This document shows, one piece after another, positions 42,805 through 52,016 of a DNA stretch of 64,000 nt; within the stretch, counting starts at the first letter, position 1, and each line of letters begins with the position of its first letter. Below the pieces are notes generated by a model, which saw only the letters and a program-made list of their open reading frames with translations, was not told where the DNA came from and made no database searches. The stretch spans positions 248,001-312,000 of the forward strand of contig JAIEOQ010000003.1 of the NCBI GenBank assembly GCA_019750335.1, written 5' to 3'. Position numbers and translations under genes: made by a program. The DNA is from Candidatus Obscuribacterales bacterium. Its GTDB lineage: Bacteria > Cyanobacteriota > Vampirovibrionia > Obscuribacterales > Obscuribacteraceae.

Positions 42805-43452
42805 ATGTCAATTGATAGCGCTGCCAACAATAAGAATGTTCTTGACGCACAAATAGACCAAAAATCTTCAAATGGACAAGAAGGACCCAAAGACTTTAAT
42901 TTGGTAGATCTAGCATTGTCCATGCCTAGATCGGCATCAAATCGCAGCGATGCTGCGTCAACATCGGGCAGCGACAACATGGCCATAGGTGACCAGCTTG
43001 CTCTTGCGCCATCACAGGGTGATGGGTCACAAGGTCCTAAAGATGTTATCGGTCCCAGTGAGATACAAAGACAGGCCGTAGAAGCAGAAAGAAAAGAAGC
43101 TGAAAAGTTTATCAAAGCTCTCGAAGCTGACGGGACTGCCGGCAAATGGAGTGATGCAAGCAAAAACGGATTTAAAAAGCTGTTGGATGATATCCAAAAA
43201 CATGCGCCGGATGCCACTGCTGACGACATAGCCGGTATTCTGAATCAAGTCGGTGCCGGCATAAATGATCGATTGGAAGCCGCCGGCAGCGAAAATCGTA
43301 TTGGCATGGCAGTGCAACCTAATGCGGACGGTAGCACAAGCATCCATATGCTCATTAACAACAGTGAAACCAAGCTTCAGAACGTATTGGGGATCGCGCA
43401 AGGAAAAGATACGGATAGCTCTATTAAAGTTGCGACAATACCTAAAAAATAG
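42805..43452 (+). CDS. Uncharacterised soluble protein
   Basis: 215 residues. The N-terminal 95 are disordered and Ser/Asp/Asn-rich (SNGQEGPKDFN, ASTSGSDNM). A helical stretch (QRQAVEAERKEAEKFIKALE) and a compact C-terminal part (FKKLLDDIQKHAPDATADDI, GIAQGKDTDSSIKVATIPKK) follow. No signal peptide, membrane segment or known motif. It is read from a strong promoter 84 nt upstream, so it is probably well expressed. I do not recognise the family. The next gene (trhO) is 64 nt downstream. Confidence 0.75.
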   Translation: MSIDSAANNKNVLDAQIDQKSSNGQEGPKDFNLVDLALSMPRSASNRSDAASTSGSDNMAIGDQLALAPSQGDGSQGPKDVIGPSEIQRQAVEAERKEAEKFIKALEADGTAGKWSDASKNGFKKLLDDIQKHAPDATADDIAGILNQVGAGINDRLEAAGSENRIGMAVQPNADGSTSIHMLINNSETKLQNVLGIAQGKDTDSSIKVATIPKK

Positions 43453-43516
43453 TCTCGAAACCAACGGTCAAAAATAAAGCAGACTAACATGGAAAGTAAT
43501 ATAGACTGATAAAGCC

Positions 43517-44323
43517 ATGGATATAGTCAATATCGCTGCCTATAAATTCGTTGGGATTCCGGACCCTGCATCTTGGCGCGCGTTTATCAAAGACCGTTGC
43601 CTGCAATTGGAGCTCAAGGGCACAATTTTATTGGCTCCTGAAGGCATCAATATGTTTCTGGCGGGAAGCCGCGCCTCTATTGATGCTTTTTTGGATTTCT
43701 TGAGCAAAGAAGATATTTTTGGTGGGCGTTTCAGTTCTCTGACAGTCAAAGAAAGCCTTTCCGATTACCAGCCTTTTAAGCGCATGTTGGTGCGCTTGAA
43801 GAAGGAAATAATCACAATGAAGCATCCCTTCATTCGTCCGGAGGATGGACGAGCACCGTCTGTCGAACCAAAAACTTTGAAGAAATGGCTTGACCAGGGG
43901 CATGATGATGAAGGGCGAGAAATTGTTCTTCTTGATACGCGCAATGATTTTGAAATTGGGGTCGGCACTTTTGAGAATGCTGTCGATTTTAATATCGAGT
44001 CTTTTAGCAAATTTCCTCAAGCTCTTCAAGAAATCCTGGCAAAAGAAAATAATCCTTTGAAAGACAAGACTATCGTTTCATTTTGTACCGGTGGTATACG
44101 TTGCGAAAAAGCAGCCCTTTATATGAATGAGCTTAAAGTGCCGTATGTGTTTCAGCTTGAAGGCGGTATCTTGCGTTATTTTGAAGAAGTGGGTGGTGCC
44201 CACTGGAACGGAGAATGTTTAGTATTTGATCAAAGAGTAGCACTCGATCCCGAACTAAATGCTACCGAAAATTACGGGCGAACATGGGATGGCCAGCTGG
44301 AAGTTTTGAAAAAAATCGAGTAG
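43517..44323 (+). CDS. trhO: tRNA uridine 5-oxyacetic acid pathway hydroxylase TrhO-like (rhodanese domain)
   Basis: 268 residues. An N-terminal acylphosphatase-like domain (about 1-95; [18 protein letters not shown]) precedes a rhodanese domain (about 105-230). The active-site loop is [11 protein letters not shown], with the Cys in [20 protein letters not shown] and [12 protein letters not shown] also fit the YceA/TrhO family, which hydroxylates U34 of certain tRNAs using O2. The gene is full length. No strong ribosome site is seen. Neighbours are unrelated. Confidence 0.9.
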   Translation: MDIVNIAAYKFVGIPDPASWRAFIKDRCLQLELKGTILLAPEGINMFLAGSRASIDAFLDFLSKEDIFGGRFSSLTVKESLSDYQPFKRMLVRLKKEIITMKHPFIRPEDGRAPSVEPKTLKKWLDQGHDDEGREIVLLDTRNDFEIGVGTFENAVDFNIESFSKFPQALQEILAKENNPLKDKTIVSFCTGGIRCEKAALYMNELKVPYVFQLEGGILRYFEEVGGAHWNGECLVFDQRVALDPELNATENYGRTWDGQLEVLKKIE

Positions 44324-44423
44324 GGATATATCTGGGAAGATTTAATTTTGTCCTAGTGAAAATCCTACAGTTATAACTAGACCTTTTGGATAAGTTGGTA
44401 ATAAGGGATTCCTGGTCGTTAAT

Positions 44424-45743
44424 ATGCAATTACCTCAATTTACCAAAATTACTTGGTGCTTGCTGCTTGTTCCAATTGTTTTGATTACAATCTTTTTTTG
44501 CCTACAATTTTTAGTTTTAGGCATTCAGAATATTGTGATTCACACGAAAGATTATGTTGAAATTGGTTGTAAAAGTGGGAATTGTTCCGGTCACACTAGT
44601 CAAAAAAGAGTGTATTTTCCTGTTGGCTCTAGCTATGTGAGTTTTGGGAGCACTGATGGCGGCATACTTAAGAGTTTAACTATTCAACTCCTACCCAAGC
44701 ATATTGTAGAAAAGGTAGTTGCAGTTGCCCGCAAGTCCCAAAATAGCAAAATCGATTATACATATTTGGGGTTAACGCCTGAGAAGGTAAAGCAGAATTG
44801 GCTTACTGCATATGCTGATGAGTCTTGTGCTATTTTGCGTGCTCATAAATTGGAGCCGGACTATTCTGCTTTACCAAAAATCTTGAAAATGCCATTTGAG
44901 GTTGATCGTTATTCTTATAGCTTTTATTACGTAAAAATTGCTAGGACTATGCCGGTGTTGATTACGCTCCGAGGCAGTTTGCCGTGGACTATTTGTACTG
45001 CTGGCTCTGCTTGGAATACATATGACGAAAATGTCGGCGAAGCTATGAAATTACTTCTCTTTCCGGATGACAAAGCATTAGAAGAAGTAATGTTCATAGA
45101 TAAAGCCAGTTATTGGAGCGTAGATCAACAAAAATTCTGGAGTAACTTGCGAAGACTTACACTCGGAAAACATGCTCAAAAAATTATTTCTAAAGATGCG
45201 CCTTTGTCAGCGAATCGTTATCTCTATTTATCTGAAATAATTTTGCCTGGTAATAATTGCTTTAATGCAACATTGAGACCGATAAAAGGCGATTCAATAA
45301 TTGATGAAGTGTCGGTTCCAATCAGTATTTATAATAATAAAATCTTACCGCATTGGGAATCTTCTATTCAAGAGTATCAAGCTTGTGAAAATTGTGTAGA
45401 GACCATCCAGTGGTTACATGATTGGAAAAAAATGAAGACGCATCCAACTTTTCGCCTATATCGGCGATTTGTATCATGCTCGAGCAGTTCGAGGGAATTG
45501 TGGAGAAGGCAAGGATTAGACTCGTATCCAGACTGGACGCTTCAAATCTTGTACAAAGGACAAATACGAGGTTCTTTGATCACTTCTGAAGCTGGTAATA
45601 AAGTTTATTGCTGGGTTGATCCAACTCCTGCAGAAATGAATAAAGCTTCTTTATTAGGGACGAAAGTGAAAGGTGGAACATTCTTGCTATCTAAAAAAGA
45701 TGCCTTACCTGACGCTCTTGCAAATATTTTGCAACCAAATTGA
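44424..45743 (+). CDS. Large uncharacterised membrane-anchored protein
   Basis: 439 residues. One N-terminal hydrophobic helix (about 11-35, WCLLLVPIVLITIFFCLQFL) acts as anchor or uncleaved signal. The rest would be periplasmic, with scattered Cys pairs (CKSGNC, CENC, CSSSS) and many aromatic residues. No known domain recognised. It is followed 29 nt later by the TonB/TPR-type gene. Composition is AT-rich compared with the neighbours upstream. A role in the envelope is only inferred. Confidence 0.7.
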   Translation: MQLPQFTKITWCLLLVPIVLITIFFCLQFLVLGIQNIVIHTKDYVEIGCKSGNCSGHTSQKRVYFPVGSSYVSFGSTDGGILKSLTIQLLPKHIVEKVVAVARKSQNSKIDYTYLGLTPEKVKQNWLTAYADESCAILRAHKLEPDYSALPKILKMPFEVDRYSYSFYYVKIARTMPVLITLRGSLPWTICTAGSAWNTYDENVGEAMKLLLFPDDKALEEVMFIDKASYWSVDQQKFWSNLRRLTLGKHAQKIISKDAPLSANRYLYLSEIILPGNNCFNATLRPIKGDSIIDEVSVPISIYNNKILPHWESSIQEYQACENCVETIQWLHDWKKMKTHPTFRLYRRFVSCSSSSRELWRRQGLDSYPDWTLQILYKGQIRGSLITSEAGNKVYCWVDPTPAEMNKASLLGTKVKGGTFLLSKKDALPDALANILQPN

Positions 45744-45772
45744 AAGGACTTTTCTAAGGGCTATATTCTCGC

Positions 45773-47002
45773 ATGCGTAAACTTCTTGTTGTAATAACTC
45801 CAACAATCGTTCTGCTTCTAATTACAGATTGTTTTGCTATATGTGCAGAAAATGAACCATGGAAAAAATACGATATGGATCGCGCTACGTATGAAGAGCT
45901 GACTTCAGATAAGCTTCGTTGGCATCCCGAATGTGGCGTCTGCGGACCAAATGTTCCTGATTTTCGACCATATGATGAATATGTGGACAAACGTATTAAA
46001 TCTCGGTGGATCATAAAGCCAAATGCAAAACCAATCGTATTGTCATTTAAGGCGAATGCCGATGGACAGATCACCGATATTGCAATACGCAAATCAGCTG
46101 CTTCAGATCAAGATAATCGTGAAGCTATAAAATTTATTCGAAGCTGCGCTCCTTTAGCCCCTTTTCCTCCTGGTGCAGATGCGAGCATCGACTTTGCAAC
46201 GTATACATTGAATGTTGATTCTACAGAAGAGAATAGATTGAATGATCTACTTAAATTGGCTGGCGAATCAAAACCTCGTGAGGCAGAACGGCTGCTAAAT
46301 AAAGCGATAGAGTTAAGCACAAAAATATATGGACAAGATTTCCCTCAAACTATTTCGGCGATGAACGAATTAGCTTGGTGCTATCAACAGAGTAATGTGG
46401 CAAAAGAAGAAAAGTTGCTTTGGCAAATTGTTAATCTTATCAAAAATAACAAAATTGTGACAGAAGATGAATCCAGGCAATTGTGCGGGACGCTATGTAG
46501 CATAGCTATGTTTAGTGAGCGGACTAAAAAATACAAGCAAGCAGAATTTGCATATCGAGAAGCAATAGAAATTTTGAAAAAATATCCAGAAGGCTTGCCG
46601 CTATACTTAATGAAGCTCGGAGATGTTTATGTGGTTAGAAAGAATATCAAAGAAGCAGAAGCAACTTACAAGAAAGCGCTTGTTGCAGCTAAATTAGATG
46701 GTTCGTTACCAAGTTATGATCAGCTAGATAGTCTCGATAAACTAGCTGAGCTTTATTTGAATCAAAAACGATATAGCGAGGCGGAGTCTTACTATAAACG
46801 TGAACTAGCGCTGTACCAAATTTATGACAAACCCTTTTCCTTTAATATCAATTTCAAATGGTTTTCACCGTACATTCAAATGTTGCATAAGCAAAAGCGG
46901 TTAGTTGAAGCGAAAGAAGTAGAAAAAAAGGTATTAGCGATCAAACGTATAAGTAAGAGTTTTAAGGAAGATGGAACGCCGGGCTTTTCTTTGTCAAAGT
47001 GA
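45773..47002 (+). CDS. Exported TonB-C-like plus TPR protein
   Basis: 409 residues. A signal peptide (about 1-25) precedes a region resembling the TonB C-terminal fold (about 50-150: YVDKRIKSRWI, IVLSFKANADGQITDIAIRKS), then about five TPR units (positions 165-400; EAERLLNKAIELSTKIYG, QAEFAYREAIEILKKY, EAEATYKKALVAAK, EAESYYKRELALYQ). It should be periplasmic or outer-membrane-associated and bind proteins. TonB-C-plus-TPR fusions with a signal peptide occur in cyanobacterial relatives as far as I recall. The gene 9 nt downstream encodes an acetyltransferase. Confidence 0.8.
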   Translation: MRKLLVVITPTIVLLLITDCFAICAENEPWKKYDMDRATYEELTSDKLRWHPECGVCGPNVPDFRPYDEYVDKRIKSRWIIKPNAKPIVLSFKANADGQITDIAIRKSAASDQDNREAIKFIRSCAPLAPFPPGADASIDFATYTLNVDSTEENRLNDLLKLAGESKPREAERLLNKAIELSTKIYGQDFPQTISAMNELAWCYQQSNVAKEEKLLWQIVNLIKNNKIVTEDESRQLCGTLCSIAMFSERTKKYKQAEFAYREAIEILKKYPEGLPLYLMKLGDVYVVRKNIKEAEATYKKALVAAKLDGSLPSYDQLDSLDKLAELYLNQKRYSEAESYYKRELALYQIYDKPFSFNINFKWFSPYIQMLHKQKRLVEAKEVEKKVLAIKRISKSFKEDGTPGFSLSK

Positions 47003-47011
47003 GTTGATTTT

Positions 47012-47509
47012 ATGCGTTTGCTTGTTAGTTACTTTGAAATGACAGAGGCTCCTTCTTTTAAGCCGGTAGCAAACCCAAATGCTTTGGCTGCGGTGAAGGA
47101 AGAGTTTTTATCTACAACTGACTATCTCGAGTTATATCGTGCTATCGGGGAGCCAGTGAAATGGGATCAACGTTTACGCTTGGAATTATCAGAATTGGAA
47201 TCGATTCTGAATAGCGAACATACAAATCATTTTGTTTTGCGATTTTCGGGACAGTCGGTCGGGCTTTGTGAATTTGATCGAACTGGCTTTCCAGACATAG
47301 AGCTAGTGAACTTTGGACTGATACCCTCCATGCAAGGGCGCGGGCTAGGCTCTTTCTTGTTGGATTTTTCTTTGAGGCTAATGTGGCAATATCAACCGAA
47401 TAGAATCTGGCTTCATACTGATACGAATGATCATCCGAATGCAATTCCTACTTATGTTCGTTTCGGGTTTTGTGAGTATATGAAACGCTATGAGGAGTTT
47501 CCGGAATGA
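47012..47509 (+). CDS. GNAT-family N-acetyltransferase
   Basis: 165 residues. The acetyl-CoA site is seen at NFGLIPSMQGRGLGSFLLD, with the Q/R-x-x-G-x-G/A pattern as QGRGLG, and the final motif is ATPVRFGF-like: NAIPTYVRFGFCEY. Substrate unknown. The N-terminal 50 residues (FKPVANPNALAAVKEEFLSTTDYLELYRAIG, positions about 12-42) are helical. It starts 9 nt after the TonB/TPR gene and is convergent with the exported gene at 47520-47879. Confidence 0.9.
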   Translation: MRLLVSYFEMTEAPSFKPVANPNALAAVKEEFLSTTDYLELYRAIGEPVKWDQRLRLELSELESILNSEHTNHFVLRFSGQSVGLCEFDRTGFPDIELVNFGLIPSMQGRGLGSFLLDFSLRLMWQYQPNRIWLHTDTNDHPNAIPTYVRFGFCEYMKRYEEFPE

Positions 47510-47519
47510 TTTTGAAATC

Positions 47520-47879
47520 TTACTTTCGAGATTGCACTGCTTTTAAGCTTCTAGAGTGAATCCACCAGGTTTCTCCTCTATGTTTCCCAGTTAAGACCAG
47601 TATCTGTGATAGAAACCAAGTTGCATCATCAAGGGATGATTGTTTTGTTACTCTTACTTTTGCGTCTGATTCAATAACGGATAGCTTTGGGTTATACCAG
47701 CTGGGTGTTTGCCCAGATTTTAAGTTTTCCCATACTTGTGGAGTTCTATAAATTACTACAGTTGAGCCATCCCCATCTACTAAAGCTATGGTGCCTACCG
47801 CAGGTCCTAAATCTGGTAGCTCTGCAGATGCTGGGAATGTAGTCATCAACAATAGCCAAATGAATATGATTGCTTTCAT
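47520..47879 (-). CDS. Small exported protein, SH3-like fold suspected
   Basis: 119 residues starting at the ATG at 47879, since a signal peptide begins there (MKAIIFIWLLLMTTFPASA). An ATG 69 nt upstream would put 23 extra residues before it. The mature part is beta-rich (TIALVDGDGSTVVIYRTPQ, AKVRVTKQSSLDDATWFLSQ, GETWWIHSRSLKA), which suggests a small SH3-like barrel. No known motif. It lies downstream of a membrane protein gene on the same strand and could be co-transcribed with it (70-nt gap). Confidence 0.7.
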   Translation of the reverse strand: MKAIIFIWLLLMTTFPASAELPDLGPAVGTIALVDGDGSTVVIYRTPQVWENLKSGQTPSWYNPKLSVIESDAKVRVTKQSSLDDATWFLSQILVLTGKHRGETWWIHSRSLKAVQSRK

Positions 47880-47949
47880 AGTCTTACGTCTCTCAAATAA
47901 TGCTATTAAATTATAGTGGAACGCGAAGGTAGTTCTATTGGACGCCATT

Positions 47950-48480
47950 TCATGCTTCTTTTTCAGTGGGCGATTCTGGTGTAGCTTGATGACACATCAG
48001 GTGAGAGATTCTTCGGCAGAACAAAACACCTGCAATGCCTATGAAAGCGAAAAGGCTTCCTCCGACTAATAGTGCATCGCGGTACTCGCGGTCACGTTGT
48101 GCTATTTCTTCTTTGGTTAACTCGGGAAGGATTGTTCCGCGATCACTTTCGGATTCATCAAAAGTAGCTAGCAACGCATTAAAATTGCCGAAAATTACGA
48201 AACAGATTGTCCCTGTAATTAATATTGGTCGCCAGAATGCGCCTGTCCAAAAAGTGAGCAAATAAAGTGCAACTGACCATAGCCCGGCAAGAATCCCAAA
48301 ATTGACAAACACATTCTGATAGCCATCAATAAATCTGGACCAAGACGCAGTTGTCGGGTTTAGTAAATATATCAGCAGGGATGGAACCAAACTTAAGCCG
48401 ATGGATGGGATCAAAAACCACAGAGCACATTCTCGCCAAGAAAATGATTTGACTACAGTCGAAAGTTTTTGGTTCTGCAT
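47950..48480 (-). CDS. Four-helix membrane protein of unknown function
   Basis: 176 residues. Four hydrophobic helices (about 19-38, 60-80, 83-103, 138-158) with an acidic loop before the last (FDESESDRGTILPELTKEE). The C-terminus is hydrophilic. No recognisable motif. It is upstream of the exported protein at 47520 in the same direction. The divergent neighbour at 48612 encodes an exported TPR protein. Similar short membrane proteins occur again at 50923-51342. Confidence 0.65.
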   Translation of the reverse strand: MQNQKLSTVVKSFSWRECALWFLIPSIGLSLVPSLLIYLLNPTTASWSRFIDGYQNVFVNFGILAGLWSVALYLLTFWTGAFWRPILITGTICFVIFGNFNALLATFDESESDRGTILPELTKEEIAQRDREYRDALLVGGSLFAFIGIAGVLFCRRISHLMCHQATPESPTEKEA

Positions 48481-48611
48481 GTGTGATTCTGCCGATTGTT
48501 TTGATGAAAACTCGATAATAATTACAGAAAAACGAGACGTATGACAACACGCTAATTACTGTCACTAATAGTCATGTTAGCATTGCTTTTCTACTGGCTG
48601 GGGCGTGATTC

Positions 48612-49403
48612 ATGACTTTTTTGAGCAATTTTGCATTCACGCTTGTTATTGGTTTAGCTGCGTATTCGCAAGCTTCTGCTCCAGATGATTACACAAAAGC
48701 AGTAGAAGCGTATAAAGCAGGTAATTATGGCCGAGCCTGCCAATTACTTGAGCCTTTAGTAAAAAGAAATCCGAATGTTAGCCAATCAACTTGGCTCTTG
48801 CTTGGACATTGTTATGGACGAGTGGGGCAAACTAAAGCAGCAAAAATTGCCTATCAATGGACGTACAATCTAAATCCAAATAACAATGCCGGGAAGCAAG
48901 CACTCTCACTTCTCGGTTCGCATAAAGGTAGTTTGGAAAATGCAGGAATAGAATCAGCTGGTAAAAATGAAAGTGCTGATTTAGAAAATAAATCGGATTC
49001 TGATTTTCAAAAACGTTACGATCTGATTGTTCAAAAAATGCCGAAGTTGAGACCGTATGAGCCAGAGAAGCCGACTATGGTTGAACTTCTTACATTATCA
49101 AATCAAGAAAAATTGAATTCTTGGGACCATATAACGGGTCGCAAGGCTGCTGCTGCAGATGCTCTTGAGCAGTATTCACGAACAATACAACAAGCAAGAA
49201 TGGTTGCTTTAACGTTAGTGCCAAATTCTAAATCATATGGTGAAACAGATGGATCGTTTAGTAAGCGTCAAGCTTTCGCCAAGCTAAAAGCAGATGAACT
49301 TGTGAAACCATACGAAGAACGTTTGAAGCAGCTTGAACGAGATTTGTTTGATGCAAGTACTTTATATGACAGCTGTTTCAACATACCGATACGACGGTAC
49401 TAG
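48612..49403 (+). CDS. Exported TPR protein
   Basis: 263 residues. Signal peptide at about 1-22 (LSNFAFTLVIGLAAYSQASA). Two TPR units follow (DDYTKAVEAYKAGNYGRACQ, WLLLGHCYGRVGQTKAAKIA), covering residues about 25-100, and then a long helical, charged part ending ELVKPYEERLKQLERDLFD. Role likely periplasmic scaffolding; the partner is unknown. It reads away from the membrane protein at 47950-48480. It is followed by a 426-nt gap. Confidence 0.75.
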   Translation: MTFLSNFAFTLVIGLAAYSQASAPDDYTKAVEAYKAGNYGRACQLLEPLVKRNPNVSQSTWLLLGHCYGRVGQTKAAKIAYQWTYNLNPNNNAGKQALSLLGSHKGSLENAGIESAGKNESADLENKSDSDFQKRYDLIVQKMPKLRPYEPEKPTMVELLTLSNQEKLNSWDHITGRKAAAADALEQYSRTIQQARMVALTLVPNSKSYGETDGSFSKRQAFAKLKADELVKPYEERLKQLERDLFDASTLYDSCFNIPIRRY

Positions 49404-49829
49404 CCGATGGAGTTTCCGAATGAATAACGACAATAGTGACAGATCGGAAAGTTTGTTGGAGTGACCTGGCCCCCGAAGTTCTTTCGGCACCGGTACGGTT
49501 GGGGAGGAGCATAACTACTCATTCGTCTTCAGCAATTCTCTTGACGGAAAGAAAGTAACTTGTATCAGCAGCCATAATAGTTCACCTTAAGAGCAGGGTA
49601 TCCATTCAATTTATGACTGTTTTCGAACAGAGTCAAGAAAGTTGAGGATGGAGGATCGCAAGCCAAAAATGGTAATTTGTACAAGGAAGATAGATCTATA
49701 TAGAAAATACTAAAAACTAGTATTGATCTCCCATCTTCCATTTTTCGTTATAGGTAATTACGGTATAAAGACGTTGGGACTGACAAAAATGAATTTTGCC
49801 GCTTAAGTTTGGACAACAGTGAGGGATGT
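49404..49829. other. 426-nt intergenic region, nothing assignable
   Basis: No ORF with a ribosome site and no tRNA-like fold. A stretch near 49465-49595 gives short open frames on both strands, one reading MAADTSYFLSVKRIAEDE on the minus strand. It might be a decayed gene, but I recognise no family. The end of the region (49700-49829) should hold the promoter for the next gene. Confidence 0.4.
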
Positions 49830-50912
49830 ATGTCATCTAGGATTTTTGTATTGTTGCTTACGATATTGCTTGGTATTTCAAGTTCATCTATAGCAAGTAC
49901 CTCAACTTCCATAGCAGACCTACATGACGCGAAACTCACAGAGAGAAAGTCTCTTCTGGATGGAAGGCTCCTGATTTCTTTGCCTCCTGATTTTATTGCT
50001 GACGATAAGCGTTTTGCCGAGAATAAAAACCTACTGAGATTGACTAGAGGCAAGGAGTCAATAACGATTATTGTAGAAAACCAGCTTAGAGTAGTTCCAC
50101 GGGAGCGTGATTTTGTACTCGCCGTAAAAGACTTATACAAGTTAATTGGGGGGCGACAACCTATTTGCGGGATTCCAGCTAAGACAGCTGGAGGAGTGCG
50201 ATTTGTACCGTTAGATTTCGTCCATAGCCAACTCCACCCGTTACGCTCTTTGCGAGAAGCATATTTAGCTCTTCCCGGTGGATGTGCCCTTCATTTTCAG
50301 CTGTTTGCCACACACTATGGAAATAACTGGAATGAAGTTGAGGAACTTGTCTCAAGAATTTTTGATTCACTGAGCCCAGGTCCACATCGAGGATTTGAAA
50401 GTACCACAGTCTCAATAGAAGATTCGGGAATAAAATTATCTATGGCTGTGCGTAAAGGATGGTGGACAAGTCATATGCATGTCACGCCAGAATTTAAGTT
50501 TATTTCCAGCCCAGCACATATGCATGCCGGGATAGCTCCGGAAGTCGGCTCAGCAGAAGATGTTTCAATTGAAGTGGGATTTAGTAATAAAAAAACAGCT
50601 TTAGGTACTGATTCAAATCAAAAGCTTTCCGGGGAGTCAAAGCGCGTACAACTACCAGTGGCTGTACTAGGACAAAGAGTTGATTGGCAAGACGATCATG
50701 AACGGCATAGGTGCTGTAAACGACTAGCTACCTGCTCGCACTATCATTACAAATGTACGATTCCAATACCCGAGCACGATAATATATTCGTAGTCGTCAA
50801 GCTTAATGCAACCAATAAAAAGGGGTTTTCTGAGGTACTGAAAGTATTGAAATCGCTACAATTTACCAACGCTTTGCAAAGCCAGGAAAAGAACAAACAA
50901 ATTACTAAATAA
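49830..50912 (+). CDS. Exported protein of unknown function
   Basis: 360 residues. Start is the ATG at 49830, just before the signal peptide (SRIFVLLLTILLGISSSSIAS), with GAGGG about 5 nt upstream; a TTG 21 nt earlier is less likely. The mature protein has two similar-looking halves, each with a beta-rich segment (LLDGRLLISLPPDF and DSGIKLSMAVRKGWW), and a Cys-rich stretch CCKRLATCSHYHYKC near residue 290. I do not recognise the family. It is 10 nt before a small membrane protein gene on the same strand. Confidence 0.7.
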   Translation: MSSRIFVLLLTILLGISSSSIASTSTSIADLHDAKLTERKSLLDGRLLISLPPDFIADDKRFAENKNLLRLTRGKESITIIVENQLRVVPRERDFVLAVKDLYKLIGGRQPICGIPAKTAGGVRFVPLDFVHSQLHPLRSLREAYLALPGGCALHFQLFATHYGNNWNEVEELVSRIFDSLSPGPHRGFESTTVSIEDSGIKLSMAVRKGWWTSHMHVTPEFKFISSPAHMHAGIAPEVGSAEDVSIEVGFSNKKTALGTDSNQKLSGESKRVQLPVAVLGQRVDWQDDHERHRCCKRLATCSHYHYKCTIPIPEHDNIFVVVKLNATNKKGFSEVLKVLKSLQFTNALQSQEKNKQITK

Positions 50913-50922
50913 CAGGCTTTTG

Positions 50923-51342
50923 ATGAAAAAAACACCGATTCTTGTACGGCTTTCTGACCTCATCATTTTCCTATTTGGTGGGATTCCTGGATGGTTTGTC
51001 GGCTGGGTGATTTGGCAAGCTAATCACTCAGAACTTCCCGAATCTTCTTTAATTTGTCGTTCAATAGGAGATTTTTTATTGCTCAATCTCGATGCTCTGT
51101 GGCCCATTACTTTAGCTGTTGCTTCAGGCTCGATGTTTAAGTTCTTAGTTCATTATGGGGAAACCTTGCTTATAAAAACTCCAGCTGAAGGTGCGCCAAC
51201 TGAGAAAAAATTTGATAATACTTTTTGGCGTAATCGGATATTGGGCTTTTGTTTTGCTCTTATAGCTATGGTTGCATTTCTGATTTTTGCTGCTGTGCTC
51301 TTACTCAAGATCATTGGTTTTCGACTTTCCCTCCCCTTCTAA
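50923..51342 (+). CDS. Small membrane protein of unknown function
   Basis: 139 residues with three hydrophobic helices (about 10-32, 48-72, 110-135). Starts at the ATG at 50923, one codon after an alternative TTG. The middle loop is hydrophilic (IKTPAEGAPTEKKFDN). Resembles in general plan the membrane protein at 47950-48480, but without alignable motifs. It follows the exported protein by 10 nt, so both should be expressed together. Confidence 0.6.
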   Translation: MKKTPILVRLSDLIIFLFGGIPGWFVGWVIWQANHSELPESSLICRSIGDFLLLNLDALWPITLAVASGSMFKFLVHYGETLLIKTPAEGAPTEKKFDNTFWRNRILGFCFALIAMVAFLIFAAVLLLKIIGFRLSLPF

Positions 51343-51383
51343 AAATTTTAAGGGCAATTTTTTTGATTTGCAGGTGAAAAGTC

Positions 51384-51572
51384 GTGAAACGCTCAGTCCA
51401 GGGGATCTTACAAAAGAGTAAGCAACGATTTTCTCAAAATAATGAGTTTAGCAGTTACGCAGCCCCGGGGTTGCGTAACTGCATTCTTTCAAATTTCAAA
51501 AACAAAATAGCTCCGCATCTGGAAATCGAACTTAGCAAAATAATTACACCTACTTGGCTGTCTGTTATTTGA
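51384..51572 (+). CDS. Doubtful small ORF overlapping a palindrome
   Basis: 62 codons from a GTG preceded by AGGTG about 7 nt upstream. The product (KRSVQGILQKSKQRFSQNNE at the start) has no known relative. The 32-nt near-perfect palindrome at 51451-51482 lies inside, which argues against a constrained coding region. Listed for completeness. Confidence 0.2.
   Translation: MKRSVQGILQKSKQRFSQNNEFSSYAAPGLRNCILSNFKNKIAPHLEIELSKIITPTWLSVI
51451..51482. repeat. 32-nt near-perfect palindrome
   Basis: Arms GCAGTTACGCA and TGCGTAACTGC pair perfectly, with G, CCCC, GGGG and T in the centre (one G-T mismatch in 16 pairs). It could form a very stable hairpin or be a binding or recombination site. It is followed by ATTCTTTC, so terminator function is weak. 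It lies between the small membrane protein gene and tRNA-Arg. Confidence 0.7.
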
Positions 51573-51753
51573 TCGTTCGCCCAAATGGTTGAATTGTATA
51601 TGGCCAAATGGATTTTGCTTTATAACCTAACATCAGCTCTGTAAGGGTAATGCAAGGCAAATATATTTTGATTCCAGCAATTGTTTTAAATTCCATAAAC
51701 GCTAATTCCGATCACCGAACGATCACCGAGTGAAAAATGCCTACCCCATAAAA

Positions 51754-51783
51754 AGAAAAATCCCGCCTGCAAAAGCAAGCGGG
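51754..51783 (-). terminator. Rho-independent terminator of tRNA-Arg
   Basis: On the minus strand: CCCGCTTGC, loop TTTT, GCAGGCGGG (9-bp stem with one G-T pair), then ATTTTTC. It starts 10 nt after the tRNA 3' end. Confidence 0.85.
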
Positions 51784-51792
51784 TATAAGATT

Positions 51793-51866
51793 CGCGCCCG
51801 GAGAGATTCGAACTCCCGACCCCATGGTTCGAAGCCACGTACTCTATCCAGCTGAGCTACGAGCGC
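51793..51866 (-). tRNA. tRNA-Arg (anticodon TCG)
   Basis: A 74-nt cloverleaf on the minus strand. Acceptor stem GCGCTCG pairs with CGGGCGC (one G-T), D-stem GCTC/GAGT, anticodon stem CGTGG/CCATG with loop CTTCGAA, so anticodon TCG reading CGA-type Arg codons. T-arm GGGAG-TTCGAAT-CTCTC. The discriminator base is G and CCA is not encoded. A terminator follows directly. Confidence 0.95.
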
Positions 51867-52016
51867 AAGCTGCCAAGAATAAACTTGATCAGGCTGCAAT
51901 TATAAAGCATTCCCCGCCAGTTGTTTTTAGGCAGAGCAAACTCCGGCAACATGCAGTACGGAATCCGTAAAAGCACGTCCAGGCGCCATAGAATACGTCG
52001 CTTCTGTTGGCAACCG

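Noticed and set aside
42795..43229. Minus-strand frame of 144 codons opposite the gene at 42805
   Set aside because: The plus-strand gene has a near-consensus promoter upstream. The minus frame is Ser/Leu-rich shadow sequence without a ribosome site.
51711..51732. Direct repeat CGATCACCGA twice, 11 nt apart
   Set aside because: Only two short copies in a gap, no link to a gene or known site. Likely chance.
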